DNA of 64,000 nt, from positions 620,001-684,000 of the forward strand of contig NZ_OMOJ01000002.1 in NCBI RefSeq assembly GCF_900302505.1. The letters are read 5' to 3'. The stretch comes from Pseudoprimorskyibacter insulae (GTDB taxonomy: Bacteria > Pseudomonadota > Alphaproteobacteria > Rhodobacterales > Rhodobacteraceae). The first letter of the stretch is position 1; each line of letters begins with the position of its first letter. The position numbers and the translations under genes were made by a program. The notes beneath the pieces are model-generated. The model was given only the letters and a program-made list of their open reading frames with translations. It was not told the DNA's origin and searched no databases. Shown here in pieces: positions 1-8,141 of this stretch.

Positions 1-670
1 AGGCCTTTGCGGCGATGGTCATATGGCGCTTGCGGCCAAATCCGGGAATGCGCTGGGTCTGAAGCCCGGCGGCATCCAACGCGCGGCGCACTGCCCCGGC
101 GGCGGAATAGGTGGCGGCGGTTCCATCCGGCGCGGTGTGCTGGGCCACGGCCGTCAGAAGGTCAGGTTCCCACAGTTCGGGGTTCTTGGCAGGGGAAAAT
201 CCGTCCAGAAACCAAGCATCTGCGACATGATTCCATGCTGGCACCGTTTCGCGGGCATCGCCCACGATCATCTCAAACGTCAGATCGGGCAGGGTGATCC
301 GGGTCGCGCCTGCCTCCCAATGAGGGCGCAGTTCCGTGGCGATGTCTTCGACCCCCGGAAACTGGGCCTGCGCGCGCAGCATGTCCGGGGCGGCCAACGG
401 ATACAGCTCAAAACTGGTGAAGCGCAGCATGCCGGTCTGGCCGGTGTCGCGCCACAGTTTCAAGGTGGCCAGCAGGTTTAGACCGGTGCCAAAGCCCAAC
501 TCGGCAATCTGAAACCCGTCGCGAAGCCGCTCAGGCAGCCCGTTCCCGGTCAAGAACACATGGCGCGTTTCTTCCAACCCATTGTCGAGCGAATAGTAAG
601 GATCATCAAAGCGGCGCGAGACCGGCACATTTCCATCGCGCCAGTCCAGCCCATTCGTCTGGTCGATCAT
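1..670 (-). CDS. mnmD: tRNA 5-methylaminomethyl-2-thiouridine methyltransferase MnmD (C-terminus outside window)
   Basis: About 223 residues are visible; the 3' end runs off the left edge. The reading frame opens MIDQTNGLDWRDGNVPVS and contains the SAM-binding glycine motif ELGFGTGLN near residue 55 and WFLDGFSPAKNPELW near residue 135, both hallmarks of the DUF752/MnmD family. The family uses SAM to methylate nm5s2U34 to mnm5s2U34 in the wobble position of tRNAs for Lys, Glu and Gln. The ATG follows an AAAGG-type ribosome site. In Escherichia coli this domain is fused to an FAD domain in MnmC; here the FAD partner is a separate, divergently transcribed gene at 725. Identification is from motifs and is firm. 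Confidence 0.9.
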   Translation of the reverse strand, partial: MIDQTNGLDWRDGNVPVSRRFDDPYYSLDNGLEETRHVFLTGNGLPERLRDGFQIAELGFGTGLNLLATLKLWRDTGQTGMLRFTSFELYPLAAPDMLRAQAQFPGVEDIATELRPHWEAGATRITLPDLTFEMIVGDARETVPAWNHVADAWFLDGFSPAKNPELWEPDLLTAVAQHTAPDGTAATYSAAGAVRRALDAAGLQTQRIPGFGRKRHMTIAAKA

Positions 671-724
671 GAGGTAAACCTTTAGGTGTCGGGCAAACGG
701 TGCAGTGATCCGAAGGGAAGATCA

Positions 725-1759
725 ATGGCTGACGTGACAATTCGTGGGGCCGGGGCCTTTGGTTTGGCGATCGCCTGGGCGTGCGTTCAGCGCGGGGCGA
801 CGGTGCAAGTGGTTGACCCCTACGGCGCGGGCAGCGGATCATCCGGCGGGCTGGTCGGGGCTTTGGCGCCGCATGTGCCGGAGAACTGGAACGACAAGAA
901 AGCCTTTCAACTCGATAGCTTGCTGATGGCCGGGGCCTTCTGGTCCGAGGTTGAGGCGGCAGGCGGCGTGACGGCAGGCTATGGCCGGTTGGGGCGCATT
1001 CAGCCGCTACTGGATGACCGCGCGGTGGACCTGGCCAAGGTGCGGATTGAAACGGCGCAGCAGTTTTGGGCCGATCACGCCGAATGGCGTGTGGTGGATC
1101 GGGCGGATCTGGGTGATTGGTGCCCGCCGTCGCCCACCGGGCAATATGTGTTCGACACGCTTAGCGCCCGGATGCACCCGCGCCGGGCCTGTGCGGCGCT
1201 GGTGGCGGCGCTGGCGGCCAAGGGCGTGACAGTGGTGCCCGAGGCACCGGACAGCGGGCAAGTGGTCTGGGCGGCCGGGTGGCGCGGCCTGCTGGATCTG
1301 TCCGATGCGCTGGGCAAGCCGGTTGGAAACGGTGTCAAAGGGCAGGCCGCCTTGCTGCGCTATTCCGTCCCCGACGCGCCGCAGCTTTACGCCGATAGCC
1401 TGCACATCGTGCCGCATGCCGATGGGACGGTCGCCATCGGGTCCACCTCAGAACGCGAATTCGACGCGCCGGACAGCGTGGATGCGCAATGCGATGCACT
1501 GATCGAAAAGGCCGTGCGGCTGATGCCGGTTTTGCAGGGCGCTGCGGTATTGGAGCGTTGGGCCGGTGTGCGCCCGCGTGCCAAATCCCGTGCGCCAATG
1601 CTGGGCGCTTGGCCGGACCGCGCGGGCCATTTCATCGCCAACGGCGGGTTCAAGATCGGCTTTGGCATGGCCCCCAAGGTGGCGCTTGTCATGGCCGATC
1701 TGGTTCTGACCGGCCAAGACACCATCCCTGACGATTTCCGGGTTGAGGCGAGTCTCTGA
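725..1759 (+). CDS. FAD-dependent oxidoreductase, MnmC C-terminal-domain type
   Basis: 344 residues of the DAO (D-amino-acid oxidase-like) family. The N-terminus carries the dinucleotide-binding motif GAGAFGLA followed by an acidic strand end (VVDPYG), and the C-terminus has the second FAD-contact block GGFKIGFGMAPKVA. Given the divergent mnmD gene 54 bp away, it most likely performs the MnmC FAD step, removing the carboxymethyl group from cmnm5s2U34 so that MnmD can methylate the product. The start at MADVTIRG was preferred over an ATG 39 bp upstream because it has a GGGAAG ribosome site at the right distance. The role is inferred from family and neighbour; a general amino-acid oxidase is the alternative. 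Confidence 0.8.
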   Translation: MADVTIRGAGAFGLAIAWACVQRGATVQVVDPYGAGSGSSGGLVGALAPHVPENWNDKKAFQLDSLLMAGAFWSEVEAAGGVTAGYGRLGRIQPLLDDRAVDLAKVRIETAQQFWADHAEWRVVDRADLGDWCPPSPTGQYVFDTLSARMHPRRACAALVAALAAKGVTVVPEAPDSGQVVWAAGWRGLLDLSDALGKPVGNGVKGQAALLRYSVPDAPQLYADSLHIVPHADGTVAIGSTSEREFDAPDSVDAQCDALIEKAVRLMPVLQGAAVLERWAGVRPRAKSRAPMLGAWPDRAGHFIANGGFKIGFGMAPKVALVMADLVLTGQDTIPDDFRVEASL

Positions 1760-1822
1760 CGTAGCGCTTGGCTTGCGCCGACCCGCGCCATGGTATCCCC
1801 TGCCCCAAAACGGGAGGATACG

Positions 1823-2170
1823 ATGATTGGTGTGATTTTTGAGGTCGAACCGGCAGACGGCAAAACCGAGGCTTACTTGGAAATGGCGGCCAAGATGCGC
1901 CCCCTGGTCGAAGAGATCGAGGGCTTCATCAGTGTTGAACGGTTCGAGAGCCTGACAAACCCCGGCAAGCTGCTGTCGCTGTCGTTCTTTGAGGATGAAG
2001 CCGCGCTAGAGCGGTGGCGCAAGCTGGAAGACCACCGCCGCGCCCAAGCAGCTGGGCGCAACGCCTTGTTCGCGGATTATCACCTGCGCGTGGTGCAGGT
2101 GATCCGCGACTACACCAAGACCGACAGGGCCGAAGCCCCGCAAGACAGCCGCGACGTGCATGGCGCATGA
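1823..2170 (+). CDS. Antibiotic biosynthesis monooxygenase (ABM) domain protein
   Basis: 115 residues forming a single ferredoxin-like ABM fold: an opening beta strand (MIGVIFEVEP), a helix with an EEIEGFIS motif, a strand (LLSLSFFEDEAALERWR) and a C-terminal ADYHLRVVQVIRDY strand. Members are small cofactor-free or haem-degrading monooxygenases, usually dimeric; the substrate cannot be told from sequence. The ATG at 1823 follows a GGGAGG ribosome site. It is probably co-transcribed with the FAD oxidoreductase 63 bp upstream and ends at a shared bidirectional terminator with tpa. Confidence 0.75.
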   Translation: MIGVIFEVEPADGKTEAYLEMAAKMRPLVEEIEGFISVERFESLTNPGKLLSLSFFEDEAALERWRKLEDHRRAQAAGRNALFADYHLRVVQVIRDYTKTDRAEAPQDSRDVHGA

Positions 2171-2171
2171 A

Positions 2172-2194
2172 AAAGGGGCCTTTCGGCCCCTTTG
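2172..2194. terminator. Bidirectional intrinsic terminator
   Basis: Perfect hairpin AAAGGGGCC-TTTC-GGCCCCTTT between the convergent ABM and tpa genes. It has an A tract on one side and a T tract on the other, so it can stop transcripts from both directions. Confidence 0.85.
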
Positions 2195-2198
2195 ACGT

Positions 2199-3596
2199 TT
2201 AGCCAAAGACCTTGGTCAGAGCCTTGTCCACCGTATCGGTGATTTGGTCGATGTCATCTGGCGTCGCGATCAGCGCGGGGCTGAAGCACAGCGTGTTGTT
2301 ATAGCCGGGAACCGAACGGTTGGTCGCCCCGATCATCACGCCCTGCGCCGCGCATTCCGCCACAACGGCCTGCACGCGCTTTTCGTCCATCGGCTCGCGG
2401 GTGGCGCGGTCTTGCACCAGCTCGGCGCCTAGGAACAGGCCCTTGCCGCGCACATCGCCCACAACCGCGTGCTTGTTCATCAGCTCATGCAGGTTGCCCA
2501 TCATCCGATCACCCATGCGGGTGGTGTTGCCCAACAGGTCTTCGTCTTCGATGATGCGCATGTTTTCCAGCGCGGCGGCAGGGCCAGCGGTGCAGCCGCC
2601 AAAGGTGCTGATATCGCGGAAATAGTTCAGCGGATCGCTGGTGTCGTCTTTGAACATGTCAAAGACCTTTTCCGTTGTGACCATACAGGCAATCGCCGCA
2701 TAGCCCGAGGCCACGCCTTTGGCCATGGTCACGAAATCGGGCTTGATGCCGTAATGCTGATAGCCGAACCATTCGCCGGTTCGGCCAACGCCGCAAACCA
2801 CCTCATCGATATGCAGCAGCACGTCATACTTGGTGCAGATTTCCTGCACACGCTCCCAATAGCCGGGCGGGGGCGCGATGACGCCGCCGCCAGCGGTCAC
2901 GGGTTCTAGGCACAGCGCACCCACGGTATCGGGGCCTTCGCGCAGGATCACCTCTTCAATCGCATCGGCGGCGCGCTGGCCATAAGCCTCGCCCGACAGA
3001 TGGCCCCAGCCCTGATCCGCTGCGTGATACTCAAGGCAATGCGGCACCTCGACGAAATCGGGCGCGAATGGGCCGTATTGCGCGTTGCGCTGTTTCTGGC
3101 CGCCAGCGGACAGGCAGCCGATGGTGGTGCCGTGATAATCGCGGTCACGATAAAGGATCTTGGTTTTCTTGCCGCCATAGCGTTTGTGCGCGATCTGGCG
3201 AACCATTTTGAACGCCTTCTCGTTCGCCTCGGACCCCGAGTTGCAATAGTAGACGCGGGTCATGCCCGGCATCTTCTGAATCAGGCGTTCGGCAAACAGG
3301 GCGCCCGGCACGCTACCGGCGGCGCCGGCGAAGTAGTTCAGCTTCATCAACTGGTCGGCAATCGCTTTGACGATGGTTTCGCGGCCATAGCCGACGTTCA
3401 CCGTCCAAACCGCGCCCGAGACGGCATCAAGGTATTCCTTGCCGTTCTGGTCCCACACGCGCATGCCTTTGCCTTCGACGATGATCCGTGGATCGGACGT
3501 TTCAAAGGCTTTGTGCTGAACAAGGTGGTGCCACACATGGGCCTTATCGGCATCAACGACATGGCTTAGATCGTTCTGGGAATAGGTGCCGTCCAT
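2199..3596 (-). CDS. tpa: Taurine:pyruvate aminotransferase
   Basis: 465 residues, class III PLP-dependent aminotransferase. The N-terminus MDGTYSQNDLSHVV and the stretches VSGAVWTVNVGYG, YFAGAAGSVPGALFAE and ISTFGGCTAGPAAALE match the roseobacter/Rhodobacter Tpa type closely. The PLP lysine lies in TMAKGVASGYAA, with HIDEVVCGVGRTG as the cofactor-contact loop. The enzyme moves the amino group of taurine to pyruvate, giving sulfoacetaldehyde and alanine. The usual partners (tauR, xsc, pta, taurine importer) are not adjacent, so the rest of the pathway would have to lie elsewhere. Another omega-amino acid as substrate remains possible. Confidence 0.8.
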   Translation of the reverse strand: MDGTYSQNDLSHVVDADKAHVWHHLVQHKAFETSDPRIIVEGKGMRVWDQNGKEYLDAVSGAVWTVNVGYGRETIVKAIADQLMKLNYFAGAAGSVPGALFAERLIQKMPGMTRVYYCNSGSEANEKAFKMVRQIAHKRYGGKKTKILYRDRDYHGTTIGCLSAGGQKQRNAQYGPFAPDFVEVPHCLEYHAADQGWGHLSGEAYGQRAADAIEEVILREGPDTVGALCLEPVTAGGGVIAPPPGYWERVQEICTKYDVLLHIDEVVCGVGRTGEWFGYQHYGIKPDFVTMAKGVASGYAAIACMVTTEKVFDMFKDDTSDPLNYFRDISTFGGCTAGPAAALENMRIIEDEDLLGNTTRMGDRMMGNLHELMNKHAVVGDVRGKGLFLGAELVQDRATREPMDEKRVQAVVAECAAQGVMIGATNRSVPGYNNTLCFSPALIATPDDIDQITDTVDKALTKVFG

Positions 3597-3632
3597 GGTG
3601 TCCTCTCTCTGCGGGGCGGGTTGCGGGGCAAG

Positions 3633-3661
3633 ACTAGCATGGATCGGGGAAATTTTATCAA
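3633..3661 (-). promoter_or_regulatory. Candidate sigma-70 promoter of tpa
   Basis: On the minus strand TTGATA, a 17-bp spacer and TGCTAGT (extended -10 form GCTAGT) stand about 37 bp upstream of the tpa ATG. The hexamers match consensus only in part, so this is a prediction. Confidence 0.4.
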
Positions 3662-3781
3662 GTGGTAAATTGTCGATCCGCAGCGTTTGGTACTGTGCCG
3701 CTGCGTTCGTGCCTGACGGATGGGCAAAGCGGGTGCTTTGAGAAAAAATCCACCTTCAGCGAAAAAAGTTTGATTTCGCTC

Positions 3782-3810
3782 TTGCGCCTCTGAGCCGTGC
3801 AGTCTAAATC
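3782..3810 (+). promoter_or_regulatory. Candidate promoter of tRNA-Arg
   Basis: TTGCGC, a 17-bp spacer and TAAATC lie so that transcription would begin a few bases before the mature tRNA 5' end at 3821. Confidence 0.5.
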
Positions 3811-3820
3811 CCGCCTCCAC

Positions 3821-3897
3821 GGACCGATAGCTCAGCTGGATAGAGTACTTGACTACGAATCAAGGGGTCGGGGGTTCGAATCCTCCTCGGTCCGCCA
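3821..3897 (+). tRNA. tRNA-Arg(ACG)
   Basis: 77 nt with a complete cloverleaf: acceptor stem GGACCGA/TCGGTCC, D arm GCTC-AGCTGGATA-GAGT, anticodon stem CTTGA/TCAAG with loop CTACGAA (anticodon ACG), and T arm with GGTTCGAATCC. The discriminator is G and the CCA tail is encoded. An ACG anticodon would be edited to ICG by TadA, whose gene is at 20053, and reads CGU, CGC and CGA. Confidence 0.97.
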
Positions 3898-3926
3898 CTT
3901 ACCCCTAAAGCAGGTAAGTAGACGGA

Positions 3927-3952
3927 AAAAGCCGCCCCTCGGGGCGGCTTTT
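3927..3952 (+). terminator. Terminator after tRNA-Arg
   Basis: Hairpin GCCGCCCC/GGGGCGGC flanked by AAAA and TTTT, 30 bp downstream of the tRNA; it also faces the 3' end of the minus-strand MaoC gene. Confidence 0.85.
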
Positions 3953-4013
3953 CTGCTTTTGGGTCAATGGGTTTTACTGCGGGGAATGCCGCGCCTTGCG
4001 GCGCGGCACTGGC

Positions 4014-4853
4014 TTACCAAACGGCGTGCGCTTCCATTGCGACGGGACCGCCGGGGCGGGCTGTCCAAAGCCGCAGGCCTTTGCCGTCAGAATCGGCGTT
4101 CAGACGGATCGGCGCATCATCGAACAGGGGCGACAGGCTGCGGAAGGTAAACTCGGTGGGGCTGCGCCCTTCCAGATCGGCGGCCATCTGGCACAGCATT
4201 GTTGCCTGCATCGGACCATGTACCACAAGGCCCGGATAGCCTTCGGTCGTCGTGCAGAATTCCTTGTCGTAATGGATGCGGTGGCCGTTGAAGGTCAGGG
4301 CGGAATAACGGAATAGCAAGGTGGGCGTCGGGATCAGCCCCTTGTTTTCCTGTCCGTCCGGCGCTGTGGGCGCGGGTTTCGGTGCGGGCGCACCGGGGGG
4401 CGGCACATCGCGGTAAACAATATCCTGCCGCTCGGAAATCACGGTGCGGCCATTGCTGGTGACTTGGTGATCGACGGTCACGAAACACAGCGCGCCCGAG
4501 CGCCCTTCTTTCAGCGTCACATCGCGGATGGTCGAGGTGCGCGTGACCTCATCCCCCACAAGGATCGGCCCGTGGAAGGCAAACGACCCCCCTGCCCACA
4601 TCCGGCGCGGCAGCGGCACGGGCGGCAAAAAGCCCCCAAGTGCGGGGTGGCCATCGCGCCCTAGCGCCGACATGGGCGCGATGGGCTGTGCCAGACACAG
4701 GTGGATCAGCAGCGGCGCTTCTGCCCCTACCTCGGACGGCCAGTCGCGGTCGAACGTGGCGGCGAACTGGCGGACGGTGGTCGGGCGCAACACTTCGCTG
4801 TCGCTTTGGGTGTTGCCGATCCACTGGCGTAGATGGTCGATATCGACGTGCAT
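4014..4853 (-). CDS. MaoC / FAS1-like dehydratase-domain acyl-CoA hydratase (itaconyl- or mesaconyl-C4-CoA hydratase type)
   Basis: 279 residues with a double hot-dog arrangement. The N-terminal half holds GGFLPPVPLPRRMWAGG and a GDEVTRTSTI strand; the C-terminal half has FRYSALTFNGHRIHYD and YPGLVVHGPMQATML, the hydratase motif with catalytic Asp and His. The family includes HTD2, Ich (itaconyl-CoA hydratase) and Meh (mesaconyl-C4-CoA hydratase). It is the last gene of a tight three-gene operon: its ATG directly follows the stop of the CoA-transferase. The natural substrate is an inference; a short branched dicarboxylyl-CoA fits the neighbours best. Confidence 0.75.
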   Translation of the reverse strand: MHVDIDHLRQWIGNTQSDSEVLRPTTVRQFAATFDRDWPSEVGAEAPLLIHLCLAQPIAPMSALGRDGHPALGGFLPPVPLPRRMWAGGSFAFHGPILVGDEVTRTSTIRDVTLKEGRSGALCFVTVDHQVTSNGRTVISERQDIVYRDVPPPGAPAPKPAPTAPDGQENKGLIPTPTLLFRYSALTFNGHRIHYDKEFCTTTEGYPGLVVHGPMQATMLCQMAADLEGRSPTEFTFRSLSPLFDDAPIRLNADSDGKGLRLWTARPGGPVAMEAHAVW

Positions 4854-5948
4854 TCAGTCCTCCTTGGGTTTCAGGGCGGGCACGGGCCCATAGGGGCGCG
4901 GATCGCCTACGACGATGGCGGCGGGCGCAGGATAGGCCACGGGACCGTTCGGGGTATCGACTGTGATGCGCCGCAGGTGCGGATGCGCCGACAGCCCCGC
5001 CATATCATTTACCGATGCCAGCGCGATGCCAGCCGCCTCAAGCGCGGTGACGGCTTCGGCATTGGTGCGGCGGGCAAAGGCGGCCTGCACCAGCCCATCG
5101 GTCACATCGCGGTTCTTCACACGGTCTACATTGGTGGCAAGACGCGGATCGGTGCCAAGGGCGGCGTCGCCAAGGAACACCTCGCACAGCTGGCGCCATT
5201 CGCGGTCCGACTGGATCGAGATCAGGATCGGAGCGCCTTCGCTGGGGTGGAACACGCCATAGGGCGCAATCGACGGATGGGCGAGGCCGACACGTTGCGG
5301 GGTCTTGCCGCCTTCGTGGTTCAGCAAAGGCACGGTCAGCCAATCGGCCAGCACATCGAACATCGAGATCTGGATCTCGCAGCCCTGCCCGGTGATCCCG
5401 CGTTGGATCAGCGCCTCAAGGATCGCGGCATGGGCCGTGGCCCCGGTTGCGATATCCACCACCGATGTGCCCACGCGCGACGGCTCGGACGGGCCGCCGG
5501 TGATCGAACAAAGGCCGGACTCTGCCTGTATCAGCAGATCATAGGCCTTGCGGTCGGCCATCGGCCCCGTTTCGCCATAGCCCGAGATCGAACAGACGAT
5601 CAGGCGCGGATGCTGGCGGCGCAGGTCTTCGGGCGCAAAGCCCAGCCGTGCCAGCGAACCGGGTTTCAGGTTCTGGATCACCACATCGGACCCCGCGATC
5701 AGATCGGCCAGCGCCGTCTTGCCCGCATCCGTCATCAGATCCAGCGTCACGGTTTCTTTGCCACGGTTCAGCCAGACGAAATAGCTGGATTGCCCCTTGG
5801 CCACGGCGTCATAGCCGCGCGCGAAATCGCCCTCGGGCCGTTCGACCTTGATCACCCGCGCGCCCGCATCGGCCAAACGCGACGAGGCAAAAGGCGCGGC
5901 GACCGCCTGTTCAATCGCCAGAACGGTCAGCCCCTCCAAAGGACGCAT
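4854..5948 (-). CDS. CaiB/BaiF family (family III) CoA-transferase
   Basis: 364 residues. It opens MRPLEGLTVLAIEQAVAAPFASSRLADAGA, and has EGDFARG, YFVWLNRGKETVTLDL and a catalytic Asp in YDLLIQAESGL, all typical of family III CoA-transferases that move CoA between acids through an aspartyl anhydride intermediate. The start codon shares one base with the stop of the upstream dehydrogenase (TGATG), indicating translational coupling. With the MaoC hydratase downstream it resembles succinyl-CoA:itaconate or mesaconate CoA-transferase, but acid specificity cannot be read from the sequence. Confidence 0.8.
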   Translation of the reverse strand: MRPLEGLTVLAIEQAVAAPFASSRLADAGARVIKVERPEGDFARGYDAVAKGQSSYFVWLNRGKETVTLDLMTDAGKTALADLIAGSDVVIQNLKPGSLARLGFAPEDLRRQHPRLIVCSISGYGETGPMADRKAYDLLIQAESGLCSITGGPSEPSRVGTSVVDIATGATAHAAILEALIQRGITGQGCEIQISMFDVLADWLTVPLLNHEGGKTPQRVGLAHPSIAPYGVFHPSEGAPILISIQSDREWRQLCEVFLGDAALGTDPRLATNVDRVKNRDVTDGLVQAAFARRTNAEAVTALEAAGIALASVNDMAGLSAHPHLRRITVDTPNGPVAYPAPAAIVVGDPRPYGPVPALKPKED

Positions 5949-7102
5949 CAGAACGACCTCGGCATACCGAGCACGTGTTCGGACACGTAGGACAGGATCA
6001 GGTTGGTCGAAATCGGCGCGACTTGGTACAGGCGCGTTTCGCGGAACTTGCGTTCGACGTCATATTCATTGGCAAAGCCGAATCCGCCGTGGAACTGAAG
6101 GCAGGCATTCGCCGCCTCCCAGCTGGCCTTGGCCGCCAGCAGTTTGGCCATGTTCGCTTCAGTCCCGCAGGGAAGGCCCGCGTCATACAGCTCACAAGCC
6201 TTGTAGCGCATCAGATCGGCGGCCCGCACTTCGATATAGGCCTCAGAGATCGGGAATTGCACGCCTTGGTTCATGCCGATTGGGCGGCCAAAGACTTCGC
6301 GTTCAGAGACGTATTTGGTGACCTTGTCGGTGAACCAATAGCCGTCCCCGATGCATTCGGCGGCAATCAGCGCCCGTTCGGCGTTCAGCCCGGTCAGGAT
6401 GTATTTGAAGCCCTTGCCCTCTTCGCCGATCAGGCTGTCTTCGGGCAGTTCTAGGTTGTCAAAGAACAGCTCATTGGTTTCGTGGTTGACCATATTCGGG
6501 ATGGGATTGACCGTCATGCCGGTCTTCATCGCCTCTTTGATATCCACAAGGAAGATTGACAGCCCTTCGGACTTCTTCTTCACCTCGGACAGGGGCGTGG
6601 TGCGGGCCAGCAGGATCATCAGATCCGAATGCTGAACGCGACTGATCCAGACTTTCTGGCCATTGATCACCCAGCGCCCATCTTTTTTTACGGCAGTGGT
6701 TTTTAGCTGCGTGGTGTCGGTGCCCGTGGTCGGTTCCGTCACGCCCATGGATTGCAGGCGCAATTCACCGCTGGCCAGTTTGGGCAGGATGCGCTGGCGC
6801 TGCTCTTCCGATCCGTGCCGGACCAGCGTGTTCATATTGTACATCTGCCCGTGGCACGCGCCCGAATTGCCGCCCGCACGGTTGATTTCCTCCATGATCA
6901 CCGACGCTTCGGTCAGGCCAAGGCCCGAACCGCCGTATTCCTCGGGGATCAGGGCGGCCATCCAGCCCTCTTTGGTCAAGGCGTCAACGAAGGCTTCGGG
7001 GTAGGCTTTTTCCTCATCAATCTTGCGGTGATATTCGGCAGGAAACTGGGCGCAAAGCGCCTGAATGCCGTCTCGGATGTCCTGATAGGGATCGGTTGTC
7101 AT
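5948..7102 (-). CDS. Acyl-CoA dehydrogenase family protein
   Basis: 384 residues with the normal three-part fold. Visible are the N-terminal helical domain (LIPEEYGGSGLGLTEASVI), the FAD-contact strand LQSMGVTEPTTGTDTTQL, and the C-terminal helical domain with GGFGFANEYDVERKFRETR. The family oxidises acyl-CoA thioesters at the alpha-beta bond and passes electrons to ETF. It is the first gene of the operon, facing a divergent LysR gene across 106 bp. A dehydrogenase of this family also sits in the Pseudomonas itaconate (rip) operon. Substrate unknown. Confidence 0.85.
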   Translation of the reverse strand: MTTDPYQDIRDGIQALCAQFPAEYHRKIDEEKAYPEAFVDALTKEGWMAALIPEEYGGSGLGLTEASVIMEEINRAGGNSGACHGQMYNMNTLVRHGSEEQRQRILPKLASGELRLQSMGVTEPTTGTDTTQLKTTAVKKDGRWVINGQKVWISRVQHSDLMILLARTTPLSEVKKKSEGLSIFLVDIKEAMKTGMTVNPIPNMVNHETNELFFDNLELPEDSLIGEEGKGFKYILTGLNAERALIAAECIGDGYWFTDKVTKYVSEREVFGRPIGMNQGVQFPISEAYIEVRAADLMRYKACELYDAGLPCGTEANMAKLLAAKASWEAANACLQFHGGFGFANEYDVERKFRETRLYQVAPISTNLILSYVSEHVLGMPRSF

Positions 7103-7180
7103 GACGCTCTCCTGCGATCTTGTTGGCGGCAGATAAGCGTCTTAGGGGATATTGCGCAAATATATGTTTTCGATAATTTG

Positions 7181-7197
7181 CATACAGGATTTGTATG
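7181..7197. promoter_or_regulatory. LysR-type operator candidate
   Basis: Perfect inverted repeat CATACA-GGATT-TGTATG in the divergent intergenic region, 12 bp before the LysR ATG. It fits the general T-N11-A LysR box, and ATACAGGATTTGTAT also fits the Nac pattern ATA-N6-TNGTAT. Binding is inferred. Confidence 0.6.
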
Positions 7198-7208
7198 GAT
7201 AGGCGGAA

Positions 7209-8141
7209 ATGGCACTCGACACCCGGCAGATGCGCTATTTTCTTGAGATCGCCGAACAAGGCAGCATCACCCGCGCCGCGCAGGTGCTGAACGTGGCGCA
7301 GCCTGCGCTATCTCTGCACTTGAAGACCTTGGAGGAGCGCCTTGGCACCCAACTGCTGATCCGCAGTCGCAGTGGCGTGACGCCCACCGAAGCGGGGCAA
7401 GTGTTGATGCGCCGCGCCCGCGCGATCTTGGACGACATGGCCCGGACTGAGGATGAAATCCGCACGCTAGACGCGGATCCGGCGGGCGTGGTGCGTGTGG
7501 GCCTGCCCGGAACCATCAGCGCCCTGCTGACCCTGCCGCTGATCAAAGCAGCCCGCGCACGCTATCCCCGGATCACGATCAACATCGCCGAGGCGATGAG
7601 CGGGTTTATCGCCGGTTGGATGAGCGAGGGGCAGGTGGATCTGGCCGTGCTTTACAATCGCAGCAGCGCAGCGGGCGTCATGGCCCGGCCCTTGCTGGAG
7701 GAAGAACTGGTCGTGCTGTGGCCCGCCAACGCAAAGCGCCCCGAGGTGATGGCCCTATCTGAACTGCGGGATGAACCGATGGTCCTGCCAAGCGCGCCGC
7801 ACGGGCTGCGCCAACAGCTTGAACGGGACTTGGGCGCGCTGGATATTCGGCCCGCAATCGCGATGGAGGTGGATTCCTACGCCAATATCAAAGCGCTGGT
7901 CGCGGCGGGATATGGCGCATCGGTGCTGCCGCGCCATGCCGTTCAGGCCGAGGTCGCCGAGGGCAAGCTTGGCATCTCGCGCTTGGCGGCGCCGGGGTTG
8001 TGGCGTCAGGCGGTGATGGTCACGCCCACAAACCGTCCGGTTACCCGCGCACAGCAGGCGGTGCAGGACGTGCTAAGCCAAGTCGTGGCCGACATGCTGG
8101 CCAATGGCGATTGGTCCGGTGCGCGGGCGGTGTCGCCTTAA
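7209..8141 (+). CDS. LysR-family transcriptional regulator
   Basis: 310 residues. The N-terminal winged helix-turn-helix reads MRYFLEIAEQGSITRAAQVLNVAQPALSLHLKTLEERLGTQL, and the substrate-binding domain starts near GVVRVGLPGTISALL. The N-terminal style resembles Nac/Cbl-like members. It is divergent from the acyl-CoA dehydrogenase operon with a palindromic operator between them, so it very likely controls that operon in response to a pathway acid or CoA ester. Its stop codon overlaps the convergent stop of the cytochrome peroxidase gene by three bases. Confidence 0.9.
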   Translation: MALDTRQMRYFLEIAEQGSITRAAQVLNVAQPALSLHLKTLEERLGTQLLIRSRSGVTPTEAGQVLMRRARAILDDMARTEDEIRTLDADPAGVVRVGLPGTISALLTLPLIKAARARYPRITINIAEAMSGFIAGWMSEGQVDLAVLYNRSSAAGVMARPLLEEELVVLWPANAKRPEVMALSELRDEPMVLPSAPHGLRQQLERDLGALDIRPAIAMEVDSYANIKALVAAGYGASVLPRHAVQAEVAEGKLGISRLAAPGLWRQAVMVTPTNRPVTRAQQAVQDVLSQVVADMLANGDWSGARAVSP

